Assembly: GCA_003228965.1 (NCBI GenBank)
Contig: QIGP01000232.1
Span: 1 to 12,888 of the forward strand
Direction of reading: 5' to 3'
From: Gammaproteobacteria bacterium
GTDB lineage: Bacteria; Pseudomonadota; Gammaproteobacteria; Steroidobacterales; SZUA-146
Length of the DNA stretch: 12,888 bases
Part shown: positions 7,343-12,888 of the stretch, piece after piece
How the letters are laid out: each line of letters begins with the position of its first letter
How positions within the stretch are numbered: position 1 is the stretch's first letter
The notes under the pieces: model-generated
What the model saw: the letters and a program-made list of their open reading frames with translations, nothing else
The model's database searches: none
Told to the model about the DNA's origin: nothing
Made by a program: the position numbers and the translations under genes

Positions 7343-8140
7343 ATGAAAACGGTAGGAATGATCGGTTACGGGGCAGTTGGAGGCTATGTTGCAGCGCGCA
7401 TAGCGGCCGAGTCAGGTCTGAGACTATCCACACTCATTGTGCGACCGGGCCGCGAAAAGAGCTTCAGACCGACTCTTGGTAGCAGCGTCGACGTGCTGAC
7501 AACGCTCGACGACGTGATTGACGCTCCCGATGTGATGATCGATTGCGCGGGCCACGACGGTTTGCGGCAGCACGGGGCTTCCGCGCGTGCGTTGGGCATC
7601 GATCTGATTACGGTGTCGGTCGGTGCGTTGGCCGATCAGGAACTGCTCAAGGTACTGACCCACACGGCTACCCAATCGAATTCGAAATTACATGTGGCAT
7701 CTGGTGCCATAGGCGCGTTGGATGCTTTGTCCGCGGCAAGTGTCGGCGGTCTGGACCGGGTAGTTTATCGGGGGCGCAAACCACCGTCCGGGTGGGTCGG
7801 ATCGGCCGCTGAAGATGTGCTGGATTTGAGCGCTCTCATACAAGCAACCGTGCACTTTAATGGTACGGCCAGAAAAGCTGCACTTGCTTACCCTGAAAAC
7901 GCCAACGTAGCGGCGTCTGTGGCCTTGGCGGGACTTGGCTTTGACCAAACACAAGTCAAACTGATTGCCGATCCCTGCGTAACACAAAACATCCACGAGA
8001 TTGACGCGGACGGCGCTTTTGGTAGTTTTCGTTTTCAAATTAAAGGCAATGCGCTGCCCGACAACCCTAAGTCGTCGGCTCTAACGGCTATGAGCGTGGT
8101 CCGTAAAGTACTCAATCTTCAGGCATCGGTGGTTCAGTAA
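7343..8140 (+). CDS. L-aspartate dehydrogenase (DUF108 family)
   Basis: This 265-residue enzyme of the aspartate dehydrogenase family oxidises L-aspartate to iminoaspartate with NAD(P)+, or runs in reverse as a reductive amination of oxaloacetate. The Rossmann motif GYGAVG is at residues 8-13. GAIGALDAL (121-129), YRGRKPP (142-148), FNGTARKAALAYPENANVAA (172-191), the catalytic His218 in NIHEI, and LPDNPKSS (238-245) are the family core in the expected order, at normal length. I prefer the ATG at 7343; a TTG two codons earlier at 7337 is also possible and has AGG 8 bases before it. It leads a plus-strand run with TDO and the CoxG-like gene. In other bacteria the family serves NAD synthesis (iminoaspartate to quinolinate) or amino-group/aspartate catabolism. 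Which applies here, or whether a non-aspartate substrate is used, is open. Confidence 0.92.
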   Translation: MKTVGMIGYGAVGGYVAARIAAESGLRLSTLIVRPGREKSFRPTLGSSVDVLTTLDDVIDAPDVMIDCAGHDGLRQHGASARALGIDLITVSVGALADQELLKVLTHTATQSNSKLHVASGAIGALDALSAASVGGLDRVVYRGRKPPSGWVGSAAEDVLDLSALIQATVHFNGTARKAALAYPENANVAASVALAGLGFDQTQVKLIADPCVTQNIHEIDADGAFGSFRFQIKGNALPDNPKSSALTAMSVVRKVLNLQASVVQ

Positions 8141-8317
8141 TCATGCATAAGCAAGCGCCGCAAATCAGTGCCAAAGGACAAAAACACTTCCGCATTGATC
8201 GGCGGCTCGGCTCATGCCATTGTTCCGTTCGTCGCGACACGGTGGAACGATAAGAGACCCTGACCAACACAACAGTATGCGAAAACCAAAAACCGTCCAT
8301 CAGTTTGGAGTAAAAAA

Positions 8318-9163
8318 GTGAGCAAAGAGCCGCAGAATTATCGAGAGATCGAAGATACTGTTCATACCGATTTTAAGGATCGGATGAGTTACGGCGACTA
8401 TCTGAATCTGGACATGGTTCTTAACGCGCAACAGCTAAGGTCAACCGAACACGATGAAATGTTGTTTATCATCATTCATCAGGCAAGCGAGCTATGGATG
8501 AAACTGGCTGGCCACGAGGTTTCTGCCGCTATTCGCCTTATTGAAAACGATCAATACGGCCCTTCATTTAAGGTCATTTCCAGAGTGAAAATGATCTTCA
8601 ATCAGCTGACGCAGTCCTGGAGTATTTTGTCGACACTCACGCCGACCGACTATTTAAAGTTCAGGGATACGCTAGGTCCGGCTTCTGGTTTTCAGTCTTA
8701 CGCCTATCGCAAACTTGAATTCTTGTTAGGTAACAAGAACGACAAGCTGGCGAGGGTGCACAGGCACGACTCAGTGGTGTTCAACGAGCTCACTAGCGCG
8801 CTGGAGTCACCCAGTCTTTACGACGTCGTCATTCGTAAGCTACACGAAGCTGGTTTTGACATTGATGCTACCAAGCTCAAGCGCGACTTCACTCAACCTT
8901 ACGAGTCTAACGACAGCGTCAGACAGGCGTGGCTTGAGGTATACCGCAATACCGATACGCATTTTGACCTATACGAACTTGGCGAAAAGCTCGTCGATAT
9001 CGAAGACGCGTTTCAACAGTGGCGATTCAAACACATGTACACGGTGCAGCGTATTATCGGTAACCGCATGGGTACGGGTGGTTCTTCCGGTGTTCCGTTT
9101 TTGAGAAAAGCACTGGACATCAGCTTTTTCCCTGAGTTGCTGGCTCTTCGCACCGAACTCTAA
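8318..9163 (+). CDS. kynA: Tryptophan 2,3-dioxygenase
   Basis: This cytosolic haem enzyme converts L-tryptophan and O2 to N-formylkynurenine, the first step of the kynurenine pathway. The 281-residue protein matches the usual bacterial length. Key residues are all in place: His54 in FIIIHQASELWMK (active-site His that contacts the indole), Arg131 in YAYRKLEFLLGNK (substrate carboxylate), proximal haem ligand His239 in RFKHMYTVQRIIG, and Thr253 in the GTGGSSG loop. It starts at GTG, with a strong GGAG 7 bases upstream. A 177-base gap separates it from the aspartate dehydrogenase gene; I found no supported gene or clear promoter in that gap. The CoxG-like gene follows 43 bases after its stop. 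Formamidase and kynureninase are not in the window, so the pathway must continue elsewhere or take another route. Identification is very secure. Confidence 0.97.
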   Translation: MSKEPQNYREIEDTVHTDFKDRMSYGDYLNLDMVLNAQQLRSTEHDEMLFIIIHQASELWMKLAGHEVSAAIRLIENDQYGPSFKVISRVKMIFNQLTQSWSILSTLTPTDYLKFRDTLGPASGFQSYAYRKLEFLLGNKNDKLARVHRHDSVVFNELTSALESPSLYDVVIRKLHEAGFDIDATKLKRDFTQPYESNDSVRQAWLEVYRNTDTHFDLYELGEKLVDIEDAFQQWRFKHMYTVQRIIGNRMGTGGSSGVPFLRKALDISFFPELLALRTEL

Positions 9164-9206
9164 ACGATTCTTACGAGCACCCTTAAAGGTGTCGAAAGTG
9201 ACTGCT

Positions 9207-9725
9207 ATGAAAATGAACGGCAAATACATCATTCAATGCTCTCAGGAATCGGTGTGGGCCGCCCTTAACGATCCCGCCGTTTTGGAGCAATGCATTCCAG
9301 GTTGCTCATCGCTTGCGCAGTTAAGCGATACTGAATTCGATGCAGAAGTGGTTGCTAAAATTGGTCCGGTTAAGGCCAAATTTAGAACGTCGGTTACGCT
9401 CGAGAACATGGATGCTCCAAACAGCTACACGCTGGTTGGAAGCAGTAAAGCGGGCGCCGCGGGATTCGGTAAGGGCAAGGCCGACGTTACGCTACGGTCC
9501 GTTGAAGAAGGTACGGAGCTCAGCTACGTGGCCGATTTCAAGGTAGGGGGCAAACTTGCTCAAATTGGATCGCGACTTGTCGCCGGAGCAACCAAAAAGA
9601 CCGCCGACGACTTTTTCGGTAACTTTTCAAACCTGCTGGGCGCCCAAAGTCAAACGACACCAACTAACGAGCCGGTTGCACCAACCCAACGGCTACTGAA
9701 ACGTCTGCAACCAAATGGGTTTTAA
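9207..9725 (+). CDS. CoxG-like SRPBCC-domain protein, C-terminal anchor lost by frameshift
   Basis: CoxG-family proteins accompany CoxSML-type molybdenum hydroxylases; they have a hydrophobic-pocket SRPBCC fold and a membrane-anchoring C-terminus, and are implicated in tethering the enzyme or in quinone exchange. The frame shows the family core: VWAALNDPAVLEQCIPGC (residues 16-33), FDAEVVAKIGPVKAKF (44-59), GAAGFGKG (83-90), then GGKLAQIGSRLV and KKTADDFFGNF (114-140). I start it at the ATG at 9207 (MKMNGKY), matching relatives; GTG codons at 9189 and 9198 are in frame, and the one at 9198 is well spaced from AAGG. The 172-residue product ends in a basic tail (QRLLKRLQPNGF) unlike the family, because the true anchor lies in the -1 frame. 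Either the gene carries a one-base lesion, the sequence has an error, or the frame is changed during expression. It lies 43 bases after TDO rather than in the coxMS operon. Confidence 0.88.
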   Translation: MKMNGKYIIQCSQESVWAALNDPAVLEQCIPGCSSLAQLSDTEFDAEVVAKIGPVKAKFRTSVTLENMDAPNSYTLVGSSKAGAAGFGKGKADVTLRSVEEGTELSYVADFKVGGKLAQIGSRLVAGATKKTADDFFGNFSNLLGAQSQTTPTNEPVAPTQRLLKRLQPNGF

Positions 9726-9775
9726 TTGCGGTGGTCACTGCAGTTCTTGTCGGCGTTGCAATGTGGTTTCGTTAG
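9668..9775 (+). pseudogene. Displaced C-terminal membrane anchor of the CoxG-like protein (-1 frame)
   Basis: Relative to the CoxG-like frame, the -1 frame is open from just after a TAA at 9665-9667 to a TAG at 9773-9775. It encodes a hydrophilic linker (NPTATETSATK), then the hydrophobic segment WVLIAVVTAVLVGVAMW, then FR and stop. That linker-helix-basic-end pattern is what a CoxG anchor looks like. The frame change must fall between 9668 and 9722; the run CCAACCCAAC at 9681-9690 is a likely place for a lost base. I see no canonical -1 slippery heptamer. The TAG overlaps the stop codon of the converging FAD-subunit gene. Confidence 0.85.
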
Positions 9776-10584
9776 CCCTTGGGTTCATCGAGTAGCTGCG
9801 TTACCGCTCTTTTGCACATTTCCCGGACCAGCTGAGTTCGGTAGACAGCGCTTGCGAACACGTCGTCGTTAAAATCTGAGTCATCCAGGCCTGCAGAATC
9901 TACAACGCCTGGGCTAAATTGCTTTTCAAGGGTCTGCTCGATGGCCGACGCTCTGAAGACGCAGGGAGCCGCGCCGGTTACCGCGACCCTAATGCTGCCG
10001 TCGGGCATTTCAGCGACAAGAACACCGGCCACAGCGTAGCGTGAAGCCGGGTTGGGAAACTTAACGTACGCCGCACGTTTTGGTTTGATAAAACGCACCG
10101 CTGTCAAAATTTCCGTTTCCTCAAGTGCTGTTTCGAATAATCCGCAAAAGTAGTCGGAGGCAAGAATGTCTCGCTGATCGGTTCGAAGTACAGCATCCAG
10201 ACCAAGGGCTGCCGCCGGGTAGTCGGCGGCTGGGTCGCTGTTGGACAAAGAGCCTCCCAGTGTGCCCCGATTGCGTACTTGTGCGTCGCCAATGCCACGC
10301 GCAAGCGTAGCAAGAACCGGCAACTCTTCGACAATTTGATCGTTCGACGCGACCTGAGAGTGGGTCGTCATTGCACCAATCTCGACGCTAAGGTTCTCAA
10401 TGGCAATGCCTTGTAACGCTTCTATGTGTCCAAGGTCGATCAGGTCGGTGGGCGTTGCAAGACGCATTTTCATAGTTGGGAACAAAGTCATCACCCCAGC
10501 CAGCAGCTTCGCGTCTTCGTGTTTTGATAGCAGGCTCTTCGCCTCGGCAAGCGTTGAAGGCGAGTGATAGTTAAAATTGTTCAT
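9772..10584 (-). CDS. FAD-binding medium subunit of a xanthine dehydrogenase-family hydroxylase (CoxM type)
   Basis: This 270-residue protein carries FAD and passes electrons from the 2Fe-2S subunit to an external acceptor. The N-terminal [14 protein letters not shown] is typical. The first FAD motif, usually A-G-G-x-S-L, reads [11 protein letters not shown] at residues 29-39, with the second Gly replaced by Val. The second motif is intact: [14 protein letters not shown] at 108-121. The C-terminal CO-dehydrogenase flavoprotein domain follows from about 160. Length is close to the usual 270-290. The ATG at 10584 overlaps the TGA of the Fe-S gene by 4 bases, so the two are translationally coupled. 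Its stop overlaps that of the CoxG remnant on the other strand. The large subunit is not adjacent but 2.6 kb away across the TDO operon; since only one of each subunit is seen, they probably form one complex. Confidence 0.92.
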   Translation of the reverse strand: MNNFNYHSPSTLAEAKSLLSKHEDAKLLAGVMTLFPTMKMRLATPTDLIDLGHIEALQGIAIENLSVEIGAMTTHSQVASNDQIVEELPVLATLARGIGDAQVRNRGTLGGSLSNSDPAADYPAAALGLDAVLRTDQRDILASDYFCGLFETALEETEILTAVRFIKPKRAAYVKFPNPASRYAVAGVLVAEMPDGSIRVAVTGAAPCVFRASAIEQTLEKQFSPGVVDSAGLDDSDFNDDVFASAVYRTQLVREMCKRAVTQLLDEPKG

Positions 10585-11084
10585 TGTCGGTTCTGTTCAC
10601 TTCTGGGCGCTTGAGAGCGCATAGCCTCGGCGCCAGCCTTTACCGCTTTTACAATATTGAGATAGCCAGTGCATCGACACAGGTTTCCTTCGAGCCAATC
10701 TGCAATTTGACGGTCGGTTGGATCTGGAATGCGTTCAACAAGTTCAAGTGCACTCATTATCATTCCGGAAGTACAGAAGCCGCACTGTAGTCCGTGGTGT
10801 GTACGAAATGCGTCCTGCATGGGATGCAATTGGTCTTCGTCGGGGGCCACGCCTTCTATGGTTAGCACTTTGGCATTCTGGGCCTGAATGGCCAGTATGG
10901 TGCAGCTTTTGACAGATTTTCCATTGACGTGGACTACACATGCACCGCACTGGCTGGTGTCGCAGCCAATGTGCGTTCCCGTTTTGCCACAGTCATTGCG
11001 CAGAAAGTCTACCAGGAGCGTGCGGTTTTCTACCGTGCCACTTACCTGGTTTCCATTAAGATTTAAGGTTACCTTTGTTTTCAT
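10581..11084 (-). CDS. 2Fe-2S small subunit of a xanthine dehydrogenase-family hydroxylase (CoxS type)
   Basis: This 167-residue protein holds the two 2Fe-2S clusters that link the molybdenum centre to FAD. Plant-ferredoxin-type ligands are Cys41, Cys46, Cys49 and Cys61 ([10 protein letters not shown]...SC). The second, helical-domain cluster uses Cys101, Cys104, Cys136 and Cys138 (CGFC...CRCTGY). All eight are present, so both clusters should assemble. Length is normal (about 155-170). The ATG at 11084 lacks an obvious Shine-Dalgarno sequence, which suggests weak initiation or a short leader. It heads the two-gene operon with the FAD subunit, and its promoter should lie in 11085-11248, the same gap that contains one copy of the 26-bp repeat flanking the toxin-antitoxin pair. 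Confidence 0.95.
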   Translation of the reverse strand: MKTKVTLNLNGNQVSGTVENRTLLVDFLRNDCGKTGTHIGCDTSQCGACVVHVNGKSVKSCTILAIQAQNAKVLTIEGVAPDEDQLHPMQDAFRTHHGLQCGFCTSGMIMSALELVERIPDPTDRQIADWLEGNLCRCTGYLNIVKAVKAGAEAMRSQAPRSEQNRQ

Positions 11085-11156
11085 CGTATCGAGTTGTTTA
11101 ACGCTCAGCTGTGTTTAGAATGGTTGATAGTTTAAACGAAATATTGGGTGCTAAGG

Positions 11157-11182
11157 AAATGCCGCAGACATTGCGGTGCTCT
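11157..11182 (+). repeat. Left copy of a 26-bp inverted repeat flanking the RES toxin-antitoxin pair
   Basis: This segment matches the reverse complement of 12799-12824 at 24 of 26 positions; only its 8th and 11th bases differ. It contains a small stem, CCGCA/TGCGG (11162-11166 and 11172-11176). It lies between the start of the CoxS-type gene and the stop of the RES toxin, in an intergenic stretch with no supported gene. Confidence 0.75.
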
Positions 11183-11248
11183 GCGACGTGGCAAATTACG
11201 GGCAATGCACAAATTAGTCATTTTCCTGGCCCAGACTTTGCGCTGCTC

Positions 11249-11884
11249 TTAGATGACGATGACAATTTGAGATTTCCGGCCAGTACGACGTACATCCGAT
11301 AAAAACGATTTGTCGTTCAAGCCGTTTCGATTTATTGATACCGAGAAGTCCGCAGGTTGAACACGGTCTCCGAAAAAGAGATACGCCGAATCAGGGTCAC
11401 ATTGATTGGAAGTCCAAACCAGGCCCTGAACAGACGGATATTCATGATGAATTGCTTCTGCCCATTTTGCCGTTTGGTTATACAATTTTGGACTTGTTCC
11501 TACCAAGTTGCCACGTTTTATTCCCCAAATAATGAGTCCTGGTGCCCTCAACGAAACCAATTTCAGTTTTTTTGTTGTGATGAGTTCCGAATGGGAACGC
11601 ATTTCGATTTCATTTCTTCCGATAATTTTGAAGTTTGTGGTAGAAGGAATATCATGAAAAATCGTTTCAAATACGGCACTTTCAAAGGATGACCCAGCAT
11701 ACAATGAGGGCACACAGTTACCGTGTGAATCGGAAATGGGAGCAAAACGCGTTTGTCCTGTGAGACAGGGATTAAACTGATTGCTGGAATACGCCGATCT
11801 AAAAACCCTGTGAATAGTCGCTCCTTTTGAAAGCACTTCTATAATAGGTTGTGGAAGTGGAGAGGGAGGTGACTTGATGGTCAT
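11249..11884 (-). CDS. RES-domain toxin (NAD+-consuming type II toxin)
   Basis: The protein (211 residues) has the RES fold, named for conserved Arg, Glu and Ser residues. Characterised members of this toxin group (MbcT, ParT and P. putida RES) use NAD+, either degrading it or transferring ADP-ribose. Visible landmarks: HRVFRSAYSSNQFNPC at residues 25-40 with candidate Arg26, RFAPISD at 46-52, VPSLYAGSSFESAVFETIFHD at 58-78 with Tyr62 and candidate Glu68 or Glu73, and VWTSNQCD at 156-163 with candidate Ser159. The ATG at 11884 is 2 bases after the antitoxin stop, with AGG in the end of the antitoxin gene as ribosome-binding site. This gives a coupled antitoxin-first operon. All core elements are present, so the toxin should be active. 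The region is visibly more AT-rich than the catabolic genes, which suggests acquisition. Confidence 0.9.
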   Translation of the reverse strand: MTIKSPPSPLPQPIIEVLSKGATIHRVFRSAYSSNQFNPCLTGQTRFAPISDSHGNCVPSLYAGSSFESAVFETIFHDIPSTTNFKIIGRNEIEMRSHSELITTKKLKLVSLRAPGLIIWGIKRGNLVGTSPKLYNQTAKWAEAIHHEYPSVQGLVWTSNQCDPDSAYLFFGDRVQPADFSVSINRNGLNDKSFLSDVRRTGRKSQIVIVI

Positions 11885-11886
11885 TT

Positions 11887-12573
11887 CTAACCTATTGCTG
11901 AATCGTTCAGTCGTACAACGGCTTCAACTAAATCATCGGGTGCATTGAGGCGGTCTTTTGGCGATTTTCCATTTAACCACCCATTGTCGGAGGAGAACCA
12001 AAAGGCCACTTGCCACGCGCTCATATCACCTGGTAGGTGTTTCAGCACTTTTTTTATAGAGGGATGAGGCGTTCCATCTTGAATTTGAAACGCTGGGAAC
12101 AGGTCGATGTTACCGTGGGGCACCGCAAATATTCTTTGTTCTCGCTTCCACCTGGCCGCAGGATCACTTGGGTTTTTAGGCGGTTCACCTGATTGAAAGG
12201 AACGAATTTGCATTGCTGTGTATGACTCGGTAATTTTGAGATAGTTAGCACGTAGCAATGCGTTATCTCGCTCTAGCTCCAGTTCTACTTCGGCGCGAGT
12301 TTCGCCTTCAAGATAGAAATTTAGGAGTTTGTTGATTCGCTCTTCTCGCAATTGAGCACGGATTTTACTTGTATCCATGCTTAGATACGCATTAGCTACT
12401 CTCGTAATGACCTTGTGGTCGGCGATTGTGTTCGTGCCAAACAGTACCCATTTAAGATCGGCAGCCTTACCCTCGGAATTTTCTTCAAGCAGATCTTGTA
12501 TCTCTACAGGGAGTTTTTCATATTCACCCGATTTCAATTCCACGGTCGCGGGTATTTCTTTTGATGCTGTCAC
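11887..12573 (-). CDS. Antitoxin with Xre/MbcA/ParS-type toxin-binding domain, partner of the RES toxin
   Basis: This is the cognate antitoxin that neutralises the RES toxin and should repress its own operon. From the GTG at 12573 it has 228 residues. The C-terminal toxin-binding domain runs from LFPAFQIQDG (about 158-167) through SAWQVAFWFSSDNGWLNGKSP (186-206) to the end, the usual pattern for antitoxins of RES toxins. The middle, about 105-147, resembles a degenerate helix-turn-helix (DNALLRANYLKITES followed by ARWKREQRIFAV). The first 100 residues are charged and unassigned, making it longer than the common 120-160-residue antitoxins. An in-frame ATG at 12633 would add 20 residues but lies in the promoter -35 element, upstream of the predicted transcript start. 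GTG 12573 has AAGGAG 6 bases before it. Confidence 0.88.
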   Translation of the reverse strand: MTASKEIPATVELKSGEYEKLPVEIQDLLEENSEGKAADLKWVLFGTNTIADHKVITRVANAYLSMDTSKIRAQLREERINKLLNFYLEGETRAEVELELERDNALLRANYLKITESYTAMQIRSFQSGEPPKNPSDPAARWKREQRIFAVPHGNIDLFPAFQIQDGTPHPSIKKVLKHLPGDMSAWQVAFWFSSDNGWLNGKSPKDRLNAPDDLVEAVVRLNDSAIG

Positions 12574-12579
12574 GTTACG

Positions 12580-12585
12580 CTCCTT
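12580..12585 (-). promoter_or_regulatory. Ribosome-binding site deciding the antitoxin GTG start
   Basis: AAGGAG lies on the minus strand 6 bases before the GTG at 12573. It is a near-perfect Shine-Dalgarno sequence at ideal spacing, whereas the upstream ATG at 12633 has none. It supports a 228-residue antitoxin. Confidence 0.85.
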
Positions 12586-12587
12586 AG

Positions 12588-12623
12588 CGATATTCGATAT
12601 AATTAATAATATAGCGTATATCG
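12588..12623. promoter_or_regulatory. CGATAT repeats, probable antitoxin operator
   Basis: CGATAT occurs at 12588-12593 and 12595-12600 and inverted at 12618-12623. The pair CGATATA/TATATCG (12595-12601, 12617-12623) forms a 7-bp inverted repeat with a 15-base spacer that covers the -10 element. This is where an autorepressing antitoxin or toxin-antitoxin complex would bind. The function is inferred from position. Confidence 0.6.
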
Positions 12624-12633
12624 TTCTTGTCAA
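12606..12633 (-). promoter_or_regulatory. Sigma-70 type promoter of the toxin-antitoxin operon
   Basis: On the minus strand a perfect -35 TTGACA (12633-12628) is followed after 16 bases by the -10 TATTAT (12611-12606), one base off consensus. Transcription should start near 12599, about 26 bases before the GTG start. It is the strongest promoter match in the window. Confidence 0.8.
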
Positions 12634-12888
12634 CCTGTCTTATGATAAAAGACATCATCCAGTTAATAAAAACAATGACATAGACCTGGTCTGCCAGTCC
12701 GGCCCTTCTACATAGTTAGACATAGGCGAGACTCCAGCACGAAGTCCCGTTAGCCTAAGACTTACTGACGCTTCAATTCCAGGGTGTGCCAGGGGTTGAG
12801 AGCACCGCAATGTGTGGGGCATTTCAACCCACATCACGCCGCCATTTTAACAGGTCCTTCGAATTCAGCGCTGTGAGTCTCTGGTACC
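12634..12888. other. Non-coding right end beyond the toxin-antitoxin promoter
   Basis: No gene is supported here; a 60-codon minus-strand frame (12655-12837) runs through repeats and lacks family features. The stretch holds a perfect palindrome AGACCTGGTCT (12682-12692) and the right copy of the 26-bp repeat. A 7-bp stem GGGTTGA/TCAACCC (12793-12799, 12824-12830) encloses most of that repeat. It is more GC-rich than the adjacent toxin-antitoxin genes. Confidence 0.5.
12799..12824 (-). repeat. Right copy of the 26-bp inverted repeat flanking the RES toxin-antitoxin pair
   Basis: In reverse complement this segment matches 11157-11182 at 24 of 26 bases. Unlike the left copy, it sits inside a larger stem (GGGTTGA/TCAACCC) and its internal CCGCA/TGCGG stem is broken by the two differences. 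The two copies enclose about 1.6 kb containing only the toxin-antitoxin operon and its promoter. Confidence 0.75.

Noticed and set aside
8222..8248. GTTCC...GTCGCGAC...GGAAC dyad upstream of TDO as an operator
   Set aside because: The outer arms are off-centre by one base relative to the core palindrome and intervening bases do not pair; too weak to call.
8143..8253. 36-codon frame between aspartate dehydrogenase and TDO
   Set aside because: It starts 2 bases after the previous stop but has no Shine-Dalgarno sequence and no recognisable features; the TDO gene has its own strong ribosome-binding site.
7343..12573. A shared NAD theme linking AspDH/TDO with the NAD-consuming RES toxin
   Set aside because: The toxin-antitoxin pair has its own promoter, different base composition and flanking repeats, so proximity is more likely chance.
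12714..12720. GTTAGAC as an integron attC core site
   Set aside because: It fits GTTRRRY, but no matching RYYYAAC partner and no attC-like foldback was found at a plausible distance.
12655..12837. 60-codon minus-strand frame at the right end
   Set aside because: It runs through the 26-bp repeat and palindromic DNA, and no family features are visible. A similar peptide stretch (MPQTLRCS/MPHTLRCS) in the frame at 11111-11302 is explained by the DNA repeat.

Overview
The window looks like a chromosomal segment of a heterotrophic gammaproteobacterium, plausibly marine. Base composition is near balanced, there are many Shine-Dalgarno-led starts and 4-bp stop/start overlaps, and the protein set (SelO, family-I aspartate/aromatic aminotransferase, CoxSML-type molybdenum hydroxylase, bacterial tryptophan 2,3-dioxygenase) fits that group. 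The taxonomic call is an inference from gene content only. No rRNA, tRNA, CRISPR array or intact insertion sequence was seen.

Layout from left to right: (1) the N-terminal two thirds of selO on the minus strand, cut by the window edge; (2) a divergent 414-bp gap holding a hairpin, then a plus-strand MDR-family quinone oxidoreductase-like gene; (3) a convergent junction with a perfect 17-bp inverted repeat; (4) a minus-strand family-I aminotransferase; (5) a 163-bp gap-free palindrome that looks like a MITE; (6) a minus-strand, translationally coupled pair: a molybdopterin-binding hydroxylase large subunit followed by a divergent DapA-superfamily lyase; (7) a plus-strand run of L-aspartate dehydrogenase, tryptophan 2,3-dioxygenase and a CoxG-like SRPBCC protein, divergent from (6); (8) a minus-strand coupled pair encoding the FAD (CoxM-type) and 2Fe-2S (CoxS-type) subunits, converging on coxG with overlapping stop codons; (9) a more AT-rich minus-strand antitoxin/RES-toxin pair bracketed by 26-bp inverted repeats.

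Genes 2572-11084 read as one catabolic locus. TDO opens the indole ring of tryptophan. A three-subunit molybdenum hydroxylase (L at 5052-7175, M and S at 9772-11084) is the kind of enzyme that hydroxylates N-heteroaromatic rings. A family-I aminotransferase could act on kynurenine or an aromatic amino acid. A lyase of the DapA fold is coupled to the hydroxylase, and an aspartate dehydrogenase sits beside TDO. The substrate of the hydroxylase and the order of steps cannot be read from the sequence. Kynurenine formamidase, kynureninase, molybdenum-cofactor maturation genes and a regulator are absent from the window.

Points that most deserve a second look: the membrane anchor of the CoxG-like protein is intact but displaced into the -1 frame; the DapA-like enzyme keeps its Schiff-base lysine but lacks the DapA Thr-Thr and Tyr signature; the hydroxylase subunits are split over two operons around TDO; the 163-bp palindrome; and the RES toxin-antitoxin module, which has matching terminal repeats, a clear promoter/operator and a GTG start that differs from the longest-ORF start.
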